64,000 nt of DNA from Citreimonas salinaria (GCF_900107235.1 NZ_FNPF01000003.1:124001-188000), one strand, 5' to 3'; numbered from the stretch's first letter, positions 1 through 7,890 are shown. Numbers and translations are program-made. The notes: a model not told the origin generated them from the sequence alone.

Positions 1-212
1 TGCCCTTCGGGCGCGGCCCGCACGATCACCTGGAACCGCGCCACCGAGAGCGAACCCGCATCGCTGTCCGAAGTCATGCGGCCGGTGCGCGGTCGGACCT
101 CGGCCCAGAGGGTGCCGAGCGGTGCCCAGCTGTGCACGAACCCGCCAGCGCCATCCTCAAGGCGCGTTCCCGCTTCCAGCACCAGGGGTCGGTTCAGGAG
201 GACCCTGCTCAT
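1..212 (-). CDS. GTA/phage head-tail adaptor (g7-like), partial
   Basis: The gene is cut by the window start; 70 codons from its start are visible. The ATG at 212 overlaps the TGA of the preceding connector gene as ATGA, so the two are translationally coupled. The visible protein opens MSRVLLNRPLVLEAG and continues with GTLWAEVRPRTGR and VARFQVIVRAAPEG, which fits the phage head-tail joining/adaptor family (SPP1 gp16 type): short beta-rich proteins that close the head below the connector. Position directly after the gp6-like connector matches g7 of Rhodobacterales gene transfer agents. Family call is from these strings plus position; the C-terminus is not in the window. Confidence 0.7.
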   Translation of the reverse strand, partial: MSRVLLNRPLVLEAGTRLEDGAGGFVHSWAPLGTLWAEVRPRTGRMTSDSDAGSLSVARFQVIVRAAPEG

Positions 213-805
213 GCGCTGAACCCCAGACGTATCGGCGCGTAGCGCGCGATCAGGCTCGTCACGCCGAACGGCATGCAACCCTGGCCTAAGGCCGTTTCGT
301 CGCGATATTCGTAGTAGTGCGCCGCCAGAAGCAGCACCGCCTGCCGCAGATCCGCCGGGATGGCGTCGAACCTGTCCCCGTAGCCCGAGTCGAAGCGGAT
401 CTCCGCGCGCCCGTGGCTCGGCACGCTCGGCAGACTCGCTCCCCGTGCCTTCAGAACGGGCGCATAGGCGTCCTCTTCCAGCCGCCACCGTTCGGCGGGA
501 ACGACCGACACGGTCGCGCCGTCGGCATCGATCAGGGTCACGCTTTCGATCCGGGTGACGGGGGCCACCGGAAGCGGCTGCGCATGGTGGTCGCGCCAGG
601 CGCTCAGCCGCAGCACGAAGCGGCGGGACAACAGCGCCTTGCCGACACGCCCTTCGATCGCGGCCATCGCCGCACGCAGGAACGAGCCGAGCACGGGATC
701 CTGCAGACTGTCCTCGGCAAAGCCGGTGCCCAGCCGCAGGTGCTGCCGCAAATCGGCAATCGGAAGACCCGCGTCCTCGACCTGAGTTTCTTCCAGCAAG
801 ATCAT
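209..805 (-). CDS. GTA head-tail connector protein (gp6-like, g6)
   Basis: A 198-aa protein that would form the ring beneath the portal and join the filled head to the tail. The strings DLRQHLRLG near the N-terminus and YYEYRDETA near the C-terminus are typical of the phage gp6/HK97 gp6 connector and phage_chp families. The reading frame is open up to 844, but I prefer the ATG at 805 because a GGAGA ribosome site lies seven bases upstream; the ATG at 811 would sit on top of it. The gene lies between the capsid gene and g7, the standard GTA/HK97 order, and overlaps g7 by four bases. Alternative: an equivalent gene of a degraded prophage. Confidence 0.8.
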   Translation of the reverse strand: MILLEETQVEDAGLPIADLRQHLRLGTGFAEDSLQDPVLGSFLRAAMAAIEGRVGKALLSRRFVLRLSAWRDHHAQPLPVAPVTRIESVTLIDADGATVSVVPAERWRLEEDAYAPVLKARGASLPSVPSHGRAEIRFDSGYGDRFDAIPADLRQAVLLLAAHYYEYRDETALGQGCMPFGVTSLIARYAPIRLGFSA

Positions 806-928
806 GTTCATTCTCCGAAATCCCGTCCCGCGTTCCGCAGGCAAGCAGAGGTGGACGCGCGCCGCCCACGCCGCTCGTGCGGAGGGGAGCTGCTGGCCGA
901 CGTGACCGTTGATGCGCGCGCCCGGGCC

Positions 929-951
929 GGCCGGAACCTTCAGGTCCGGCC
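929..951 (-). other. Hairpin just after the capsid gene
   Basis: GGCCGGA (929-935) and TCCGGCC (945-951) form a perfect 7-bp stem with possible inner CCT/AGG pairing, 17 nt downstream of the capsid stop codon and before g6. No U-tract follows on the minus strand, so it looks more like a partial terminator or mRNA processing/stability element than a strong terminator. Such a structure could help make capsid transcripts more abundant than those for connector and tail; that role is inference. Confidence 0.4.
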
Positions 952-967
952 GACCGTCTCAGGCGCT

Positions 968-2155
968 TCAGACGGCGCAGCGCAGCAGCTTGATCGCCGC
1001 AAAGTCACTGACATCGCCGCCGACGCGCTTGGTCGCATAGAACAGGACATGCGGCTTGGCGCTGAACGGGTCGCGCAGGATGCGCAGGTCGGGTCGCTCG
1101 GCGATGGTGTAGCCGGCGCCGAAATCACCGAATGCAATCGGAGTGGCATCGAGACCGATGTCGGGCATGTCCTCTGCGATGAGCACGGGATAGCCGAGCA
1201 GACGGGCCGGCTCTCCGGTCGAGAAGCCGTCGGACCACAGGTGACGCCCGTCCGCGTCCTTGAGCTTGCGCAGCGCGCCGGCGGTACGCGAGTTCATCAC
1301 GAAGCTCGCCTTTGCGCGGTAGACCGCACCCAGCGCGTAGACCAGGTCGATCAGCGCATCGCCGCTGCCGATGTGGTCCGCGACGCCGGTGGCGATGTAG
1401 CCGAGGCGGCCCCACGACCAGCTGCCCTCGACGACGGCGGTGTGGTTCAGGAAGCCGCGTGGCTTGTCGATGCCGTCGCCGTTCACAAAGGCCGACGCTT
1501 CCGAGCGCGCGAACTTGTCGGCGATACGCGTCGCCAGCCAGGTCTCGACGTCGAAGGCGGTGTCGTCCAGCAGGCGCTGGGATACCTTCGGCATGGCGTT
1601 CAGCTCGTAGAGCGGGATCGAGATGCGGTCGATCGTCGGCGTGTTGGTCTCGGCCGTGGCACCGGTCTCGTTCGCCCATCCGGCGCCGGTGTCGTTCTGG
1701 TCGATCAAGACGTCGAAGGACGACGACTCGACGTTCACGATGTTGGCGATCGCCCGGATCGACGCGGTGGATGCCAGAGTCGACTTGATGATCGCCGAGG
1801 TCTGCGGATCGACCAGGAAGCCGCCGTCGGAATTGACCGCCGCTGACAGCGCCTTGCTCTCGAACTCCAGACCGCGCAGGCCGTCGTCGTCGCCCGAGCG
1901 AAGGTAGGCGTCGAACGCCTTCTGGTGCGGCGCGTCGAGTTCGGCGGCCGAAGTGGACAGCGCCGGGCGGGCCGCGCGGGCGTTCTTGTGATCAAGCATG
2001 GTCAGTCGCTCTTCCTGTTTGTGAAGCTTCTGTTGAAGGTCGGCCTGGAGGGCCTTGAAATCCCCGATCAGTCCCGCCATCGCGGCACTCACCCGGGCGA
2101 CCGGAGACACATCTTCCCCGGTCCGAGACGAAATCTCGGATGCGCTCATGGACAT
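968..2155 (-). CDS. GTA major capsid protein, HK97 family (g5)
   Basis: About 395 aa, the size of HK97-type capsid precursors. The first ~100 residues are polar and likely coiled coil (FKALQADLQQKLHKQEERLTM), acting as the scaffolding delta domain removed by the g4 protease. The rest shows capsid-fold strings such as GGFLVDPQTSA, DTAFDVETWLATRIADKFARSE and FVNGDGIDKPRGFLN, the last being a hallmark of phage capsid family proteins. The frame is open to an ATG at 2167; the ATG at 2155 has AGGGA four bases upstream and is preferred. It follows the prohead protease by 24 bp. In a GTA this shell packages random host DNA. Confidence 0.93.
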   Translation of the reverse strand: MSMSASEISSRTGEDVSPVARVSAAMAGLIGDFKALQADLQQKLHKQEERLTMLDHKNARAARPALSTSAAELDAPHQKAFDAYLRSGDDDGLRGLEFESKALSAAVNSDGGFLVDPQTSAIIKSTLASTASIRAIANIVNVESSSFDVLIDQNDTGAGWANETGATAETNTPTIDRISIPLYELNAMPKVSQRLLDDTAFDVETWLATRIADKFARSEASAFVNGDGIDKPRGFLNHTAVVEGSWSWGRLGYIATGVADHIGSGDALIDLVYALGAVYRAKASFVMNSRTAGALRKLKDADGRHLWSDGFSTGEPARLLGYPVLIAEDMPDIGLDATPIAFGDFGAGYTIAERPDLRILRDPFSAKPHVLFYATKRVGGDVSDFAAIKLLRCAV

Positions 2156-2179
2156 TGCTTCCCTCATGAGTGGCGCGCG

Positions 2180-2722
2180 TCAGACGCCCGCCAGGTTGCG
2201 GCGCGCGTCCTCGAGGACTTGCGCCAGTTCGCGCCAGCTGGGATCCGAAGGGTCCTCGCCCTTGGATGCCACGCGGGCACTGGGCAGCATCGGGAAGGTC
2301 ACCAGCGACACCTCCCAAAGCTCCAGTTCGCTGAGGACCCGCAGGCCCTTCTCGTTCTTGCGCGCCCTGACCGTGCGGTAGCCGATCGACAGCCCGTCGA
2401 TCGCGCCGGCCTCGATCAGCGCGGCGGCCTCTCGGCCACGTTCCACCGTGTCCAGCAGCCGGCCCTTCACGTAAAGACCGCGCTCGTCCTCGCGGACCTC
2501 GTCCCAGATGCCGATGGGCTGCGCAGGATCGTGCTGCCACAACATCTTCACCGCGCGGTTCTCGGCCGACAGGCGCTTGAGGCTGGCGGCATAGGCGCCG
2601 CGCGCCACCACGTCGCCGCCCTGGTCGCAGGCCCCGAAAAGCGAGGCATAGCCTTCGATCCTGAAACCCTCGACGACGGTGACCTCGGTGTCGAAGCGGC
2701 AGAACTTGTGTTCGAGATCCAT
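2180..2722 (-). CDS. GTA prohead protease, HK97 family (g4)
   Basis: 180 aa, in the usual size range for the HK97/U35 prohead serine protease, which cuts the capsid delta domain during maturation. N-terminal RIEGYASLFGACDQGGDVVARGAY, WQHDPAQPIG (catalytic His region) and GLSIGYRT (Ser region) are the recognisable motifs of the family. AAGGA stands upstream of the ATG at 2722. It lies between g3.5/portal and the capsid gene, as in HK97-like and GTA head modules. No disruption is seen, so the head maturation step appears intact. Confidence 0.92.
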   Translation of the reverse strand: MDLEHKFCRFDTEVTVVEGFRIEGYASLFGACDQGGDVVARGAYAASLKRLSAENRAVKMLWQHDPAQPIGIWDEVREDERGLYVKGRLLDTVERGREAAALIEAGAIDGLSIGYRTVRARKNEKGLRVLSELELWEVSLVTFPMLPSARVASKGEDPSDPSWRELAQVLEDARRNLAGV

Positions 2723-2807
2723 CCCAGATCCTTCTCATGACGTGCGGGCGGCAGGCCTCCCGCGGATTTGGTGCTTTTCCGGCTGCGCCGGGCATGGGGC
2801 TTTCGCT

Positions 2808-3035
2808 TCAGGGCACGGCCATCGCGATCTCGCGGACCACGTCGGCCAGGATCACGGCGACGACGCCGTAGACGGTCACCCACAGCCGCTTCTCCAGCCG
2901 CTCGACAAGCGCGTCGAACCGCTCCAGCCGCGCTTCCAGGGCGTCGATCTGCAGCTTGCTGACGCGCTCATGCGCTTCCAGCCGCAGGCCCGGCGCACAG
3001 GCGAAGGGCTCGGATGTACGGCGCAGCTCATTCAT
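2808..3035 (-). CDS. GTA g3.5-like small protein
   Basis: A 75-aa protein with a charged, heptad-like N-terminal half (RLEAHERVSKLQIDALEARLERFDALVERLEKRL) and one C-terminal hydrophobic segment (VTVYGVVAVILADVV). The ATG at 3035 overlaps the portal stop and has GGGGAG eight bases upstream; a longer open frame to 3080 lacks this. A small coiled-coil/membrane protein between portal and prohead protease matches the g3.5 position of Rhodobacterales GTAs and helps separate this cluster from an ordinary HK97 prophage. Its function is not known to me. Confidence 0.7.
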   Translation of the reverse strand: MNELRRTSEPFACAPGLRLEAHERVSKLQIDALEARLERFDALVERLEKRLWVTVYGVVAVILADVVREIAMAVP

Positions 3036-4242
3036 CTTCGCGCTCCCCGGTCTCGAGCACCGGCAGGCCAAGCAGAGCACGCTTCTCGGCGGTGGTCAGG
3101 AAATCGGTCTGCGCCACGCGGCTCCACTGCGCGTCGCGTTCGGTCGCCAGCGCCGGCACCTGGTCGAGATCGGGCTTCAGCGTCACCGCCTCTCCCGCGA
3201 AACCCGACAGCCAACGCCCCACCGCGTCGGCAACCCGCGTGGCCAGCGGCAGCACCGTCAGGCGGTAGAAGGCGCGATGCGCCTCGGCGTAGTTGGCGTA
3301 GGTCGCCTCGCCGGGGATCCCGAGCAGCATCGGCGGCACGCCGAAGGCGACGGCAATCTCGCGCGCGGCGGCTTCCTTGGTCTTCTGGAACTCCATGTCC
3401 GAGGGCGAGAAACCCATCGGCTTCCAATCCAGCCCGCCCTCAAGCAGCATCGGCCGCCCGGCGTTGCGCGCGCCCTGGTGGTTGCTCTCCATCTCCGAGA
3501 CCAGCCGATCGTATTGCTCGGACGTCATGTGGCCCTGCCCGTCCGTGCCGCGCCACACGATGGCGCCCGAGGGCCGCGCCGCGTTGTCCAGCAGACCCTT
3601 GGACCAGCGCGACGCGGCGTTGTGAACGTCGATCGCCTGGGCGGCGGCCTGAAGCGGGCTCAGGCCATAATGATCGTCCTGCGGATGGAAATTCCGGATA
3701 TGGCAGATCGCCTGAAGGTCTCCGGACACGTCGAAGCGCACCTTCCGCGCGCCGACGGTGTAATCGTAGGCCACTGGCCAGCCATCCTTGCCCGGCACCA
3801 CTGACATCCGGTCCGACCGTAGCACGTGCAGCTCCAGCGGCAGGCCGGTCGCTTCGCCCACCACCGTCTCGAGGTACCCGTCGCCCGACAGCAGCAGCTG
3901 GCCGTACAGTGCCTCGAACAATTCGGCCCGGCCCTGTGCCGGGTTCGGCGCGGTGATCAGGCGCAGCAGCGGATGCGCGGCATAGCGCGTCTGGTCGTCC
4001 TGCAGCACCAGCGGCAGTGCCGCGGCCGCCTCGGCGATCAGCTTGACCGCGCGAAACCCCACCGGGTTGCCGGTGAAGGCCTGTTTCGTCAGCGTCACGG
4101 TGTCCCGCGGCGACCAGGCAACGCGACCGCTCGTCATGTGCGCAACCACCGGCCCGGTGGCCGAGGCCTTGACACCGGCCGGCCGGGCCGGGGCCATCTC
4201 GGTGGCCTGCGCACCGCGCCGCGAGAGAAAATCGAATACCAT
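3028..4242 (-). CDS. GTA portal protein (g3)
   Basis: 404 aa, an HK97-type portal, the dodecameric ring through which DNA is packaged. Family strings are visible in order: NPVGFRAVKLIAEAAAALPL, NPAQGRAELFEALYGQLLLSGDGYLE, SPLQAAAQAIDVHNAASRWS, LLDNAARPSGAIV and EIAVAFGVPPMLLGIPGEATYANYAEAHRAFYR. The ATG at 4242 has AAGGAG upstream; the open frame extends to 4278 without a better start. It follows the terminase gene after a 168-bp gap and overlaps g3.5 by eight bases. Packaging neighbours are intact. Confidence 0.93.
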   Translation of the reverse strand: MVFDFLSRRGAQATEMAPARPAGVKASATGPVVAHMTSGRVAWSPRDTVTLTKQAFTGNPVGFRAVKLIAEAAAALPLVLQDDQTRYAAHPLLRLITAPNPAQGRAELFEALYGQLLLSGDGYLETVVGEATGLPLELHVLRSDRMSVVPGKDGWPVAYDYTVGARKVRFDVSGDLQAICHIRNFHPQDDHYGLSPLQAAAQAIDVHNAASRWSKGLLDNAARPSGAIVWRGTDGQGHMTSEQYDRLVSEMESNHQGARNAGRPMLLEGGLDWKPMGFSPSDMEFQKTKEAAAREIAVAFGVPPMLLGIPGEATYANYAEAHRAFYRLTVLPLATRVADAVGRWLSGFAGEAVTLKPDLDQVPALATERDAQWSRVAQTDFLTTAEKRALLGLPVLETGEREDE

Positions 4243-4410
4243 CGCGCCTTGCTCCTTTTGTCCGCCTTCAGGCAGCATCGCTGCGTTCGGTCGCGCGCCT
4301 GCGCACGTCCGGCTGTCGGCTCGATCGGGTCGGATCGGTTCGTCGTGGGTGGCGTGGACCTTGTTCCGCGCCGTTGAAAATCACCCTAGGCTTGGGAAAT
4401 TAACGCCGCT

Positions 4411-5826
4411 TCACGGCAGCGTACGCACGTTCGGCAACTGCCATCTCCGCGCCGGTTCGATCATCAGATCGGTCAGCGCCCAAACCAGGGCATCGACGCG
4501 GTCAGGGCTGCCGCTGCCGGCGAACCCGGTCTGCGTCATCAGGCACATCTGCGATTCCAGCGTGGCGAGCCCGGCGCAATGCGCCACGCGCCCCTGTTCG
4601 TAAAGCGCGGCCACCGGCTCGGCGCGCGTGGTCTTGTCGCGGGTCGCGTGCACTTTGCGCACGGGCAGCAACGGCGCGACCTGACGCAGCACGGTCTCGA
4701 CCATCTCGCCACCCTGGTTGACCTCGGCCACCACGCGGTCGGCCTTCCAGCGCTCGTGCGCCTGCACCGCCGCCTGAGCCCACCCCGTGGGCGAGACGCC
4801 TTGCACGCTCGAATCCTCCAGCACGACCGCGCGCCACTCTTGCGGCGCCCCACGCTGCACAACCCCGACGACGACGATGCCGCAGGCATCGGACTTCCTG
4901 CCCGAGCCGGCCGGCGGATCGACTGCAACGACAATGCGCGTGAATTCGGGCAGCCGTCCGGCGCGCGCGCCCTCCAGCATTTCGCTGGTCCACAGCGCGC
5001 CGTCGACCTCGTCGACCAGCACGCCGTCCAGTTCCTGCATGCCCAGCCGCGTGCCCTCGTAGCGGGCGCGCACCTCGGCCAGGAACGACGACGCGAGATG
5101 CGCGCGGTTCGCCTCGGTCGGAGCGCGCGTCACAACGGTCGACGGCAGCGCCAGCAATTCCTTGACCACGTCCACGTTGCGCGGCGTGGTGGTCACGCAG
5201 GCGCGCGGGTCGGCGCCCAGGCGCAGGCCGAACTGCAGCATGTCCCAGGTCTCGCGCGCCTTGGGCCACTTGGCCAGTTCGTCCACCCACGCACCGTCGA
5301 ATTGCGGCCCGCGCAGCGATTCCGGATCGAAGGCGGAAAAACACATTGCCTCGGCGCCGTTGGGCCACACAAGGCACCGGCGCGACGCCACCCATTTCGG
5401 TTTCCTGTCCGGGGGCGAGCATGCCATGATCCCGCTGTCGCCGTAGATCATCACCTCGCGCACCTGATCGAAGGTCTCGCCGATCAGCGCCAGTCGTTTG
5501 CACTTGCCGGGATCGCGCGGGCGCGCGCCCTCGACCATCGACCGCACCCACTCGGCGCCCGCACGCGTCTTGCCCGCGCCGCGTCCGCCCAGGATCACCC
5601 AGGTCCGCCAGTCTCCCTCGGGCGGCAACTGGTGGTCGTGCGCCCAGAAATCGAACAGGAAGGGGAGCGCAAGGCGCTCCCCCGGTTGCATGCTATCCAG
5701 GAACCTCTTCTGCACCGCAGCAGGCGCGGAGGCTATCCAGGCGGCACCGGACCGCAACGCATGCCTGGTCGAGGTCAAGTCCGTATTCCCCGACGATTCC
5801 GGTGTCGCGTCTTCTGAGATCGTCAA
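4411..5826 (-). CDS. GTA terminase large subunit (g2)
   Basis: About 471 aa: the ATPase/nuclease motor that fills GTA heads. Walker A GGRGAGKT is at residues 80-87, Walker B is plausibly around FDGAWVDELAKW, and the RNase H-like nuclease domain starts at IVVAVDPPAGSGRKSDACGIVV with a C-terminal DALVWALTDL. The chosen start lies 134 nt inside the end of g1. A second ATG at 5691, one base after the g1 stop, would give 426 aa and remove a stretch (VQKRFLDSM) that resembles the N-termini of related GTA terminases, so the long form is preferred. Catalytic residues look intact. Confidence 0.92.
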   Translation of the reverse strand: MTISEDATPESSGNTDLTSTRHALRSGAAWIASAPAAVQKRFLDSMQPGERLALPFLFDFWAHDHQLPPEGDWRTWVILGGRGAGKTRAGAEWVRSMVEGARPRDPGKCKRLALIGETFDQVREVMIYGDSGIMACSPPDRKPKWVASRRCLVWPNGAEAMCFSAFDPESLRGPQFDGAWVDELAKWPKARETWDMLQFGLRLGADPRACVTTTPRNVDVVKELLALPSTVVTRAPTEANRAHLASSFLAEVRARYEGTRLGMQELDGVLVDEVDGALWTSEMLEGARAGRLPEFTRIVVAVDPPAGSGRKSDACGIVVVGVVQRGAPQEWRAVVLEDSSVQGVSPTGWAQAAVQAHERWKADRVVAEVNQGGEMVETVLRQVAPLLPVRKVHATRDKTTRAEPVAALYEQGRVAHCAGLATLESQMCLMTQTGFAGSGSPDRVDALVWALTDLMIEPARRWQLPNVRTLP

Positions 5827-6091
5827 TTTCGGCCTCCGTTTCCCGTGCGGCCCTCAGCCAGTAGCGGATGTCCGCCAGAAGCTTGCCGTCTTCCGTGGTC
5901 TTTCCGTACTCACCCGCGCGCAGCTTCCGGCTCAGCGCGCCCACCTGCTCGCGCAGATCGGTCAGCGTGTCGGCAATCGCCTCGCGTTCCTCCTCCAGCT
6001 TCTTCAGCCGGCTATCGGCGCGGATCAGAGTCTTGTCTTCGTTGGCGTTGTCATTGTTGTTGTTGGTTTGGTCGTCATACTGCTCGGTCAT
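5693..6091 (-). CDS. GTA terminase small subunit-like (g1)
   Basis: 132 aa, first gene of the cluster. An Asn/Asp-rich N-terminus (NNNNDNANED) is followed by a coiled coil (RLKKLEEEREAIADTLTDLREQVGALSRKLR) and EYGKTTEDGKLLADIRYWLRAARETEAEI, a pattern of the short TerS (g1) proteins of Rhodobacterales GTAs. TerS recognises DNA and feeds it to the large subunit; GTA versions lack strong sequence specificity. The ATG at 6091 has AAGG eight bases upstream; a GTG at 6100 is also in frame. Its 3' end overlaps g2. Confidence 0.8.
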   Translation of the reverse strand: MTEQYDDQTNNNNDNANEDKTLIRADSRLKKLEEEREAIADTLTDLREQVGALSRKLRAGEYGKTTEDGKLLADIRYWLRAARETEAEIDDLRRRDTGIVGEYGLDLDQACVAVRCRLDSLRACCGAEEVPG

Positions 6092-6136
6092 GCTCGACAC
6101 CTTTTTTGCCTGTAGGTCTCCCCCCCAGAGAGCATC

Positions 6137-6172
6137 GGGCGACGGTGGAACTTCTGCCCCGACCCGTCGCCC
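6137..6172. promoter_or_regulatory. Inverted repeat in GTA leader
   Basis: GGGCGACGG (6137-6145) and CCGTCGCCC (6164-6172) form a perfect 9-bp inverted repeat with an 18-bp spacer, 46 bp upstream of g1. It could be an mRNA hairpin in the GTA 5' leader or a dimeric repressor site. No match to a known regulator site is claimed. Confidence 0.35.
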
Positions 6173-6251
6173 TCAGGTCCAGCACAGCCACGACCCTACC
6201 CCCGCGAACCTTTCCAGGCTTCCCTGGCGCCGCTCGGGAAATTCACCACCC

Positions 6252-6267
6252 GTCAACCTTCGTTGAC
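6252..6267. promoter_or_regulatory. GTCAAC-N4-GTTGAC palindrome
   Basis: A perfect 6-bp inverted repeat with spacer CTTC sits in the divergent intergenic region between the GTA cluster and the aminotransferase gene, 161 bp upstream of g1 and 90 bp upstream of the aminotransferase. Its minus-strand half GTTGAC resembles a -35 box. It may be an operator for either side; this rests on symmetry and location only. Confidence 0.35.
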
Positions 6268-6356
6268 CAAGGGCGAACGCCAGGGCTGGCCGCGCTTGCC
6301 GCCGTTCCGCGGCTCTGGCATGCACGGCAGCAACCACCACGAACTCCGGAGCCCCC

Positions 6357-7544
6357 ATGCCGCAGCTGTCGACCCGCATCACCTCGCTCAACGAAGGCGG
6401 CTCCGACGGGTGGGAGGTGTTCTACCGCGCCCGCGCCATGGTCGCCGCCGGCAGGCCGGTGACTCAGCTGACCATCGGCGAGCACGACATCGGCACCGAC
6501 CCGACGATTCTCGACGCGATGCACGCGGCGGCGCTGGCCGGCCATACCGGCTATGCGATGGTGCCCGGCACGACCGCGCTGCGCGAGGCCATCGCCGCCC
6601 GCGTCACGGCGCGCACCGGCATCGACACCGCGCGCGAGAACGTCGTCGTCACCGCTGGCGGACAGGCGGGACTCTTCGCGACGCACATGGCGGTCTGCGC
6701 GCCCGGCGACACAGCTCTGTACATCGATCCCTACTACGCGACCTATCCCGGCACGATCCGCGGCGCCTCGGCCAGGGCGGTCGCGATCGAGACCGACGCA
6801 GCCGACGGTTTCCTGCCCGACCCCGACCGCATCGACCGGATCGCCCGCGAAACCGGCGCGCGTTCGCTGCTGCTCAACACGCCGAACAACCCCACCGGCG
6901 CGATCTACCCGCCCGAGACGCTGCAGGCGATCGCCCGCGTCGCGCAGGCGCGCGACCTTTGGGTGATCTCGGACGAGGTCTACGACACCCAGGTCTGGGA
7001 AGGCACGCACCTGTCGCCCCGCGCCCTGCCCGGCATGGCCGAGCGCACGCTGGTCATCGGCTCGATGTCGAAAAGCCACGCCATGACCGGCTCGCGCGTG
7101 GGCTGGATCGTCGGGCCTCGCAGCGCCGTCGCCGCGCTGATCGACCTGTCGACCGCCACCACCTACGGCGTGGCCGGCTTCATCCAGGACGCCGCGGCCT
7201 TCGCGCTGGCGCAGGGCGAAGCCCCTGAACAGGCGGTCGCCGAGCCTTTCCGCCGGCGCCGCGCGCGGGTGCTGGACGCGCTGGCGCGCCAGGACCTCGT
7301 CCGCGCGATCCCGTCGCAGGGCGCGATGTACCTGATGCTCGACATCCGCGCGACGGGCCTTTCGGGCCGCGACTTCGCCGAATCCTTGCTGGACGCCCAC
7401 GGAATCGCCGTCATGCCGGGCGAAAGCTTCGGCCGCTCGGCTGCGGGCCACGTTCGCGTCGCGCTGACGGTCGAGGATTCGCGCCTGGTCGAGGCGGTGA
7501 ACACGCTGTGCGGCTTCGCGGCCCGCCGCGCCGAGGCAGCCTGA
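6357..7544 (+). CDS. PLP-dependent aminotransferase, class I/II
   Basis: 395 aa, cytosolic fold-type I aminotransferase. PLP-contact strings are clear: NTPNNPTGA, WVISDEVYDTQVW and SMSKSHAMTGSRVGW, with the Schiff-base lysine at residue 239, and a C-terminal arginine region (AAGHVRVAL). This is the AspC/arginine-pyruvate-like class; I cannot fix the amino donor. CGGAG stands just upstream of the ATG at 6357. It is divergent from the GTA cluster and followed after 4 bp by a TfoX C-terminal gene, so those two are probably co-transcribed. Confidence 0.88.
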   Translation: MPQLSTRITSLNEGGSDGWEVFYRARAMVAAGRPVTQLTIGEHDIGTDPTILDAMHAAALAGHTGYAMVPGTTALREAIAARVTARTGIDTARENVVVTAGGQAGLFATHMAVCAPGDTALYIDPYYATYPGTIRGASARAVAIETDAADGFLPDPDRIDRIARETGARSLLLNTPNNPTGAIYPPETLQAIARVAQARDLWVISDEVYDTQVWEGTHLSPRALPGMAERTLVIGSMSKSHAMTGSRVGWIVGPRSAVAALIDLSTATTYGVAGFIQDAAAFALAQGEAPEQAVAEPFRRRRARVLDALARQDLVRAIPSQGAMYLMLDIRATGLSGRDFAESLLDAHGIAVMPGESFGRSAAGHVRVALTVEDSRLVEAVNTLCGFAARRAEAA

Positions 7545-7548
7545 CGCC

Positions 7549-7890
7549 ATGCCCGCCGGCGGCACGCCCGTCTCGAGCATCCGCAATCTCGGCCCGGCCT
7601 TCGAGCAGGCCTGTGTCCGCGCCGGCATACCCGATGCCGAGACGCTGCGCGCCCTGGGTGCCGACGCCGCCTATGCTCGACTGCTCGCCGCCGGGGAGCG
7701 GCCTCATTTCATCGCCTATTACGTGCTGCACATGGCGCTGCAGGGCCGGCCATGGAACGATTGCAAGGGCGCCGAAAAAGCCGCGCTGCGCCGCGACTTC
7801 GACGCGATCAAGGCTAGGCAGGCGCCGACGCCGGACGCCATTCCGCCCGACCTCTCACGGTTCCTGCGCGACATCGGCCTGACGCGCTAG
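7549..7890 (+). CDS. TfoX/Sxy C-terminal domain protein
   Basis: 113 aa, consisting of the TfoX C-terminal (helix-hairpin-helix-like) domain: SSIRNLGPAFEQACVRAGI, AETLRALGADAAYARLL and a later HMALQGRPWNDCKGAEKAALRRDF string. TfoX/Sxy regulates competence in gammaproteobacteria, but stand-alone C-terminal versions are widespread and functionally unassigned. No TfoX N-terminal domain is present. It lies four bases after the aminotransferase stop and is probably in that transcript. A link to DNA uptake is speculation. Confidence 0.85.
   Translation: MPAGGTPVSSIRNLGPAFEQACVRAGIPDAETLRALGADAAYARLLAAGERPHFIAYYVLHMALQGRPWNDCKGAEKAALRRDFDAIKARQAPTPDAIPPDLSRFLRDIGLTR

Noticed and set aside
317-1846. 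Long plus-strand open frame (about 509 codons) opposite the capsid genes
   Set aside because: Arg/Ala/Gly-rich shadow of the minus-strand capsid and connector genes; no family similarity or ribosome site.
1-6100. Ordinary integrated HK97-type prophage
   Set aside because: No integrase, repressor, lysis genes or att repeats at the visible edge, and a g3.5-like gene is present; GTA fits better, though the tail side is not visible.
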